DNA from: Streptomyces werraensis
GTDB lineage: Bacteria > Actinomycetota > Actinomycetes > Streptomycetales > Streptomycetaceae
Direction of reading: 5' to 3'
NCBI GenBank assembly: GCA_014656175.1
Contig: BNBX01000013.1
Span: 62,001-126,000, forward strand
DNA length: 64,000 nucleotides
Shown one piece after another: positions 59,384-64,000 of the stretch. The notes beneath the pieces are model-generated. The model was given only the letters and a program-made list of their open reading frames with translations. It made no database searches and was not told where the DNA came from. The position numbers and the translations under genes were made by a program. Numbering within the stretch: the first letter of the stretch is position 1; every line of letters starts with the position of its first letter.

Positions 59384-59992
59384 GAGAACCCCTCCCCTCA
59401 CCGGGGCCGGCCCGACACGGCCCCCCATGCATCCTGCGCAGCACGCGGCGGGTGTACGCCTCCGAGGCGCGGCCCGGCAGGGAGTGCTCCCTGTCCTGCC
59501 GGAAGCGCCGGTCCCCTCCTCACCGGAGGCCGGACGTCAGACCGCCGGCCGGCCCCGGCCAGTACTCCGTCCCGGCAGGCGAATGCCCGGCCCTGGCCCG
59601 CCGGACCCCGGCCCGACCTCGCCGCCCGGGACGAACCCGCCACCGGCCCGGTACGCGGGCGGGTGCCCGGCCTCCCAAGGGCGGGGAGGACCCCTCCGGA
59701 CCGGGCACGGCCCCGGACGGTCCCGCACCTCGCCGCAAGCGGAGACCCCTCATCCCGGCCGGGCACCGCCCCCGCGCACGGGCGACCTCGTGCGCCCGAC
59801 CGCACGCCCGGCCCCGGTCCGACCTCGCCACGACCGGAAGCCCCGCCCGGCCCCCACACCACCCCGGACGTCCCCCGGCCCCGCACCACGCCGCAAGCGG
59901 AACCCCCCCCACCTCCCGGCCGGGCACCGCCCAGACCTTCACGGGAACTACGTGCGCCCCGCCGGAGCCGGTCGGCAGTGGCCGCGCAGCGG
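59384..59992. repeat. 609-base GC-rich gap with degenerate repeats, no gene
   Basis: No gene is supported here. Long open frames exist on both strands but are proline, arginine and glycine strings without start signals. Parts of it repeat imperfectly: GCCGCAAGCGGA occurs at 59732-59743 and 59890-59901, 158 bases apart, each followed by CCGGCCGGGCACCGCCC. The flanking CCCCGGACG and CCGACCTCGCC also recur. It looks like an old tandem duplication in non-coding DNA. It includes the promoter area of the M20 gene. Confidence 0.5.
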
Positions 59993-61438
59993 TTACGGCT
60001 CCCGCCGTTCCTCCGTCGCCCCCGCCACCGTGAAGCCCGTGACCGTGCCGCCGCCCTCCCGGTGGAACGCGTAGGGAGCTCCGCCGTGGGCGAGGGCGAC
60101 TTCGCGGACGATCGAGAGGCCCAGGCCCGAACCCGGCAGGGCGCGCGCGTCGGCGGCCCGGTAGAAGCGGTCGAAGACGCGGGTCAGGTCGTCGTCGGCG
60201 ATGCCGGGACCCCGGTCGCGGACCTCCACCCGTACCGTGCCCGGGCGGGCCGGACCCGCCACGTGGATCTCCACGGGCGCCCGGCCCTCGCGGTCGAACT
60301 TGACCGCGTTCTCCACCAGGTTGGACAGCGCCCGGGTGAGCATCCCGGGTCGACCGTGGGTCGTGGTGTCCCCGCCGGCGTGGACCTGGATCTCGCGTCC
60401 CGTGCGCCGCCGGGCGAGGCCCGCCACCTCCTCGGCGACGTCCGCGAGGTCGATCCGCTGAGGCGGTTCCGTGTCGGACTGCCCGGCCGCCAGGTCGACC
60501 AGCTCGTTGACCAGGTCGGTCAGCTCCCGTGCCTCCTGCGCGAGGTCGGTCACCAGCTCCTCGCGGCTGTCGGGCGGGAACTCGTCGATACGGCGCAGCA
60601 TCGAGATGTTGGTGCGCAGCGAGGTGAGCGGGGTGCGCAGTTCGTGCCCCGCGTCCTGGACCAGCCGGCGCTGGTCCTCCTCGGACTGGGCGAGCCGGCC
60701 CAGCATCCGGTCGAAGGCGCGGCCGAGGCGCCCCACCTCGTCGTAGCCGGCGACCGGCACCTGGATGCCGAGGCGACGCGTGCGGGCGACGGCCTCGGCG
60801 GTGTCGGTGAGCACCACCAGCCGGCGGGTGATCCGCCGGGCCAGCCACCAGCCGAACAGCCCTGCGGCGACCACCACGGCCGCCATGAGCAGGAACGTGC
60901 GCCGCTGCAGTGCCCGCAGCAGGTCCTCCGTGTTGCTGAACTCCTGCGCGACCTGCACCGCGCCCCGGCTGCCGCCCAGGGAGACGGTCGCCACCCGGTA
61001 GACGTCGTCGCCGACGTCCACCCCGGCGTGCACGACGACCCGCCCCGCCGTGGCGGCGCCGGCGATCCGGCGGTCGTCGTCCTCCACGGGCAGCCCGGGG
61101 CTGCCGGGGTCGACGACCCCGCCGTCCGGCCCGAGCACCTGCACGTCGGTGCGGGCCGGGCGCACCAGGTCGTGTCCGGGCGCGGCGGAGGAGAAGTCGT
61201 GCGGTGACATCCGGTTCCGCCGGACCTCCGCTCTCAGGTCCTGCACCACCTCGTCGAAGACGGACTGCTGGTCCACGCGCACCAGCCGTGCGGCCGCGTT
61301 GTACGACAGGAAGCCGACCAGCAGCGTCACGGTGGCGGTGACCGCCGCGAACGCCACCGCGAAGGTGGTGCCCAGCGACAGCAGCCGCATCCGGTGACGC
61401 GGGACCGACTGCCCGTGCGCGCCGCCGCCGGCCGCCAC
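59993..61438 (-). CDS. Sensor histidine kinase (MprB-like)
   Basis: A 481-aa membrane kinase. The first helix is at about 20-45 and the second at about 185-203, with an extracytoplasmic sensor of about 140 residues between them. A HAMP domain follows, then the H-box DAGHELRTPLTSLRTNI near 255, the N-box LVENAVKF, DRGPGI and GSGLGLSIV. The start codon follows the response regulator stop with no gap, so the pair is co-translated. An ATG 16 codons in is a possible alternative start. The signal is unknown. Confidence 0.9.
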   Translation of the reverse strand: MAAGGGAHGQSVPRHRMRLLSLGTTFAVAFAAVTATVTLLVGFLSYNAAARLVRVDQQSVFDEVVQDLRAEVRRNRMSPHDFSSAAPGHDLVRPARTDVQVLGPDGGVVDPGSPGLPVEDDDRRIAGAATAGRVVVHAGVDVGDDVYRVATVSLGGSRGAVQVAQEFSNTEDLLRALQRRTFLLMAAVVVAAGLFGWWLARRITRRLVVLTDTAEAVARTRRLGIQVPVAGYDEVGRLGRAFDRMLGRLAQSEEDQRRLVQDAGHELRTPLTSLRTNISMLRRIDEFPPDSREELVTDLAQEARELTDLVNELVDLAAGQSDTEPPQRIDLADVAEEVAGLARRRTGREIQVHAGGDTTTHGRPGMLTRALSNLVENAVKFDREGRAPVEIHVAGPARPGTVRVEVRDRGPGIADDDLTRVFDRFYRAADARALPGSGLGLSIVREVALAHGGAPYAFHREGGGTVTGFTVAGATEERREP

Positions 61439-62167
61439 TCAGCCCTCCCGCAGCACGTAACCCACCCCGCGCACCGTGTGGATGAGCTGCGGGGCGCCGG
61501 GCTCGTCGAGCTTGCGGCGCAGGTAGCCGACGTAGACGGCGAGGTTCTTGGAGCCGGGGCCGAAGTCGTAGCCCCAGATGCGGTCGTAGATGGTGGAGTG
61601 CTCGAGGACCACGCCGGCGTTGCGGATGAGCAGTTCCAGCAGCTCGAACTCGGTGCGGGTGAGCTCCAGTTCGCGGTCGCCGCGCCAGGCCCGGCGGGCC
61701 TGCGGGTCCATGCGGAGCCCGGCCGCCTCCAGCAGGCGTCCGGACGGCGCGGGCGCCCCGGCCTCCTGGGCGGCGGCCGGCTCGGACTCGGTGGGCGCGG
61801 GGGCCGCGCGGCGCAGAAGGGCGCGGAGCCGGGCGAAGACCTCCTCGACGTCGAAGGGCTTCAGGACGTAGTCGTCGGCGCCCGCGTCGAGCCCGGCGAT
61901 GCGGTCGGCGGTCTCCACCAGCGCGGTCAGTATCAGCACCGGGGTGCGGTCGCCTTCGGCGCGCAGCACCCGGCACACCTGGAGTCCGTCGATGCCGGGC
62001 ATCATCACGTCGAGCACCAGCACGTCGGGCCGGCTGCGGTGGGCCTGCGCGAGGGCCTCGACGCCGTCGGCGACGGCCGTGACGCGGTAGCCCTCCAGGG
62101 TCAGCGCGCGCTCCAGCGCGTTGCGGATGGCGCGGTCGTCTTCGGCGAGCAGAACGGTGTGCGGCAC
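61439..62167 (-). CDS. OmpR-family response regulator (MprA-like)
   Basis: A 242-aa two-part regulator. The receiver domain is at 1-120, with the acidic pair in AEDDRAI, the phosphorylated Asp in VLVLDVMMPGIDG and the lysine in YVLKPF. The winged-helix DNA-binding domain is at about 150-240 (LTRTEFELLELLIRNAGVVLEHSTIYDRIWGYDFG). A polar linker rich in A, P and E joins them. It is the partner of the following kinase. Confidence 0.93.
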   Translation of the reverse strand: MPHTVLLAEDDRAIRNALERALTLEGYRVTAVADGVEALAQAHRSRPDVLVLDVMMPGIDGLQVCRVLRAEGDRTPVLILTALVETADRIAGLDAGADDYVLKPFDVEEVFARLRALLRRAAPAPTESEPAAAQEAGAPAPSGRLLEAAGLRMDPQARRAWRGDRELELTRTEFELLELLIRNAGVVLEHSTIYDRIWGYDFGPGSKNLAVYVGYLRRKLDEPGAPQLIHTVRGVGYVLREG

Positions 62168-62240
62168 CCGCCCAGTGTGCCAAGCCGCCGGGGCCGGCCG
62201 GTCCCGGCGGCCGTCCGGGCCCCCGCTTCTTACCGCGGTC

Positions 62241-63203
62241 TCACCCGCCAGGGCGCAGCGCGGCGAGCCGTTCCTCGAAGGGGGTCACGTTCTCGAACGT
62301 GTCCTTCTTCGGGAGCGGGGCGCCCCCGGGCGTCCCGCGCCGGTGCGCGGCCACGGGGTACCGGCCCGCGCTGTCGCCGGGCGCGTTCCCGGGCCCGGGC
62401 GAGGGCTGTCCGTCCGCGGCCCCAGGCGACGGGTGACCGTCGGGACCCGGCCCGCTGCCTGCGGGGCCGCCGCCCTGCGAGGGGCCCGGGCCACCGTGCA
62501 CGGGTACGGCCGCCGGTCCCGGCGACGGGAGACCGTCCGGAGCCGAGCCGCGGACCGGAGCGGCGGCCTGCCGGAGTGCCGGGCCGCCCGGGACGGCCTC
62601 CGCGCCGGTCAGGGGCGGCGGGACGTCCCGCGGGCCGGGAACGCCGGCCGGAGCCGCCTGCCGAGGCACGGCTCCCGCGCCCGCCGCCCAGGCGACCAGT
62701 TCCCTCGCCGCCCGCCCGATGCGGGCGTCCAGCCCTTCCGCGCCCCAGTCCTCCGACGCCGCGTAGACGCCCGTCGGGACGACGACCGCGCGGAGGTAGG
62801 AGAAGAGGGGGCGGAGCGCGTGGTCCAGGACCAGGGAGTGCCGCGCGCTGCCGCCCGTCGCCGCGACCAGCACCGGCGTGCCGGTCAGGGCCTCCGGGTC
62901 GGTGGAGCTCAGCGCGTCGAAGAACGACTTGAACAGCCCGCTGTACGACGCCGAGAACACCGGCGTGACGACGATCAGCCCGTCCGCCCCGCTCACCGCG
63001 TCGAACGCCTCCGACAGCGCGGGGCCGGGGAAGCCGTTGGTGAAGGTGTGCGCGATCTCCACGGCGAGGTCCCGCAGCTCGACCACCCGGACGTCGCCGG
63101 GCTCCGCGCCGGACGCGGCGACCGCGGCCGAGGCGAGCCGGTCGCCCAGCAGCCGCGTGGACGACGGCACGCTCAGCCCGGCCGACACGACGACGATCCT
63201 CAT
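62241..63203 (-). CDS. FMN reductase, CE1759 family, with low-complexity insert
   Basis: A 320-aa flavodoxin-fold reductase. MRIVVVSAGLSVPSSTRLLGDRLA holds the phosphate-binding start, and TPVFSASYSGLFKSFFDAL and LVAATGGSARHSL are flavin-site motifs. The family is usually about 200-220 aa. Here about 100 residues of proline, glycine, alanine and serine (roughly 195-295) separate the core from the conserved end NVTPFEERLAALR. The ATG overlaps the stop of the LLM gene. It presumably supplies reduced FMN to that monooxygenase. Confidence 0.88.
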   Translation of the reverse strand: MRIVVVSAGLSVPSSTRLLGDRLASAAVAASGAEPGDVRVVELRDLAVEIAHTFTNGFPGPALSEAFDAVSGADGLIVVTPVFSASYSGLFKSFFDALSSTDPEALTGTPVLVAATGGSARHSLVLDHALRPLFSYLRAVVVPTGVYAASEDWGAEGLDARIGRAARELVAWAAGAGAVPRQAAPAGVPGPRDVPPPLTGAEAVPGGPALRQAAAPVRGSAPDGLPSPGPAAVPVHGGPGPSQGGGPAGSGPGPDGHPSPGAADGQPSPGPGNAPGDSAGRYPVAAHRRGTPGGAPLPKKDTFENVTPFEERLAALRPGG

Positions 63204-64000
63204 GTCCGTGCCCCTTCCTGGGCGGCAGCGGCGCCCTTGCGCGCGGCGCCCAGCAGCGAGGCGTGCGTGGGCGCCTCCGGCACGTCCGCCGGACGGTTCT
63301 TCGCGAACTCCTTCCGCAGCACCGGCACGACCTCCTCGCCGAGCAGGTCGAGCTGCTCCAGCACGGTCTTCAGCGGCAGCCCGGCGTGGTCCATCAGGAA
63401 CAGCTGGCGCTGGTAGTCGCCCGCGTAGTCGCGGAAGGACAGCGTCTTCTCGATCACCTGCTGGGGGGAGCCCACGGTCAGCGGGGTCTGCGCGGTGAAC
63501 TCCTCCAGCGAGGGCCCGTGCCCGTACACCGGCGCGACGTCGAAGTACGGCCGGAACTCGCGCACCGCGTCCTGCGAGTTCTTCCGCATGAACACCTGCC
63601 CGCCGAGCCCGACGATCGCCTGCTCGGGGGTGCCGTGTCCGTAGTGGGCGTACCGGCTCCGGTACAGCTCGACCATCCGCTTCGTGTGGTCGGCCGGCCA
63701 GAAGATGTTGTTGTGGAAGAAGCCGTCGCCGTAGTACGCGGCCTGTTCGGCGATCTCCGGCGAGCGGATGGACCCGTGCCAGACGAACGGCGGCACGCCG
63801 TCCAGCGGGCGGGGCGTGGAGGTGAAGCCCTGCAGCGGGGTGCGGAAGCGTCCCTCCCAGTCGACGACGTCCTCGCGCCACAGCCGGTGCAGCAGGGCGT
63901 AGTTCTCGATCGCCAGGTTGATGCCCTGGCGGATGTCCTGGCCGAACCAGGGGTAGACCGGGCCGGTGTTGCCGCGGCCCATCATCAGGTCCACCCGGCC
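63200..64000 (-). CDS. LLM-class flavin-dependent oxidoreductase (5' end cut by window)
   Basis: At least 266 residues of a luciferase-like monooxygenase of the CE1758 type. The visible part begins inside GRVDLMMGRGNTGPVYPWFGQ and includes FVWHGSIRSPEIAEQAAYYGDGFFHNN. The start lies beyond position 64000; about 100 N-terminal residues are missing. It uses reduced FMN and oxygen, probably provided by the FMN reductase whose gene overlaps its stop. The substrate is unknown. Confidence 0.9.
   Translation of the reverse strand, partial: GRVDLMMGRGNTGPVYPWFGQDIRQGINLAIENYALLHRLWREDVVDWEGRFRTPLQGFTSTPRPLDGVPPFVWHGSIRSPEIAEQAAYYGDGFFHNNIFWPADHTKRMVELYRSRYAHYGHGTPEQAIVGLGGQVFMRKNSQDAVREFRPYFDVAPVYGHGPSLEEFTAQTPLTVGSPQQVIEKTLSFRDYAGDYQRQLFLMDHAGLPLKTVLEQLDLLGEEVVPVLRKEFAKNRPADVPEAPTHASLLGAARKGAAAAQEGART

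Noticed and set aside
59398..59889. A 163-codon minus-strand frame in the 609-base gap
   Set aside because: Composition is almost only G, R, P, A and S, there is no start signal, and it follows the GC pattern of the degenerate repeat.
58193..62183. Very long open frames on both strands across the M20 gene, the gap and the two-component genes
   Set aside because: They are shadows of the M20, kinase and regulator genes and run straight through the repeat-rich gap as proline/arginine strings; no homologous motif appears.

Overview
This is high-GC actinobacterial DNA, almost certainly a Streptomyces chromosome. The evidence is strong GC bias at third codon positions, many GTG starts, a futalosine-type menaquinone gene set, tandem SPFH genes and a SARP-type regulator. 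Gene order resembles, from memory, the Streptomyces coelicolor SCO4460s-SCO4509 region. No tRNA, rRNA, CRISPR array, transposase or integrase was seen.

Region 1 (1-18.2 kb) is a type VII secretion (ESX-like) accessory locus. A large EccC-type ATPase (11693-16405) and a membrane Ser/Thr kinase sit beside two convergent, paralogous gene cassettes. The right cassette (minus strand, 11364 down to 6589) encodes a WXG100 protein, a divergent small partner, a 506-aa T7SS-signal/membrane protein, a membrane protein and two small cytosolic proteins. The left cassette (plus strand, 34-4484) encodes a secreted protein, a small partner, a 452-aa homologue of the 506-aa protein, a small membrane protein and homologues of the two cytosolic proteins. 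Between them (4.7-6.4 kb) lies a decayed third copy with a frameshifted pseudogene. All three small proteins end in a [YF]xxxD-type export motif. No eccB, eccD, eccE or mycP is present, so the channel must be encoded elsewhere. This duplicated and partly decayed cassette set is the best candidate for an undescribed system.

Region 2 (18.3-33.9 kb) holds mqnA, a cold-shock gene, a cupin-XRE regulator divergent from azlCD, a methyltransferase, a fatty-acid block (acyl-CoA ligase, thiolase, HMW-type FabG, MaoC hydratase, TetR), two overlapping SPFH/band-7 genes, a dicarboxylate/glutamate-type symporter and a DUF4229 protein.

Region 3 (34-49.4 kb) is respiratory and housekeeping: a GNAT enzyme, a UdgX-type uracil-DNA glycosylase, intergenic repeats, mqnE, an AsnC regulator, ubiX, a rhomboid protease, mqnP, a UbiD decarboxylase, cytochrome c biogenesis system II (tlpA-ccdA-resB-ccsB), a deacetylase-like lipoprotein, a histidine phosphatase and hemL.

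Region 4 (49.5-64 kb) is mixed: a conserved hypothetical, a phosphotransferase, a SARP regulator divergent from a dehalogenase-like hydrolase, a His-rich DUF4396 protein behind a CsoR-type operator, an ECF sigma factor beside a His-rich membrane protein, a VOC protein, an AAA ATPase, an M20 peptidase, a response regulator/histidine kinase pair, and an FMN reductase with an LLM monooxygenase cut by the window end.
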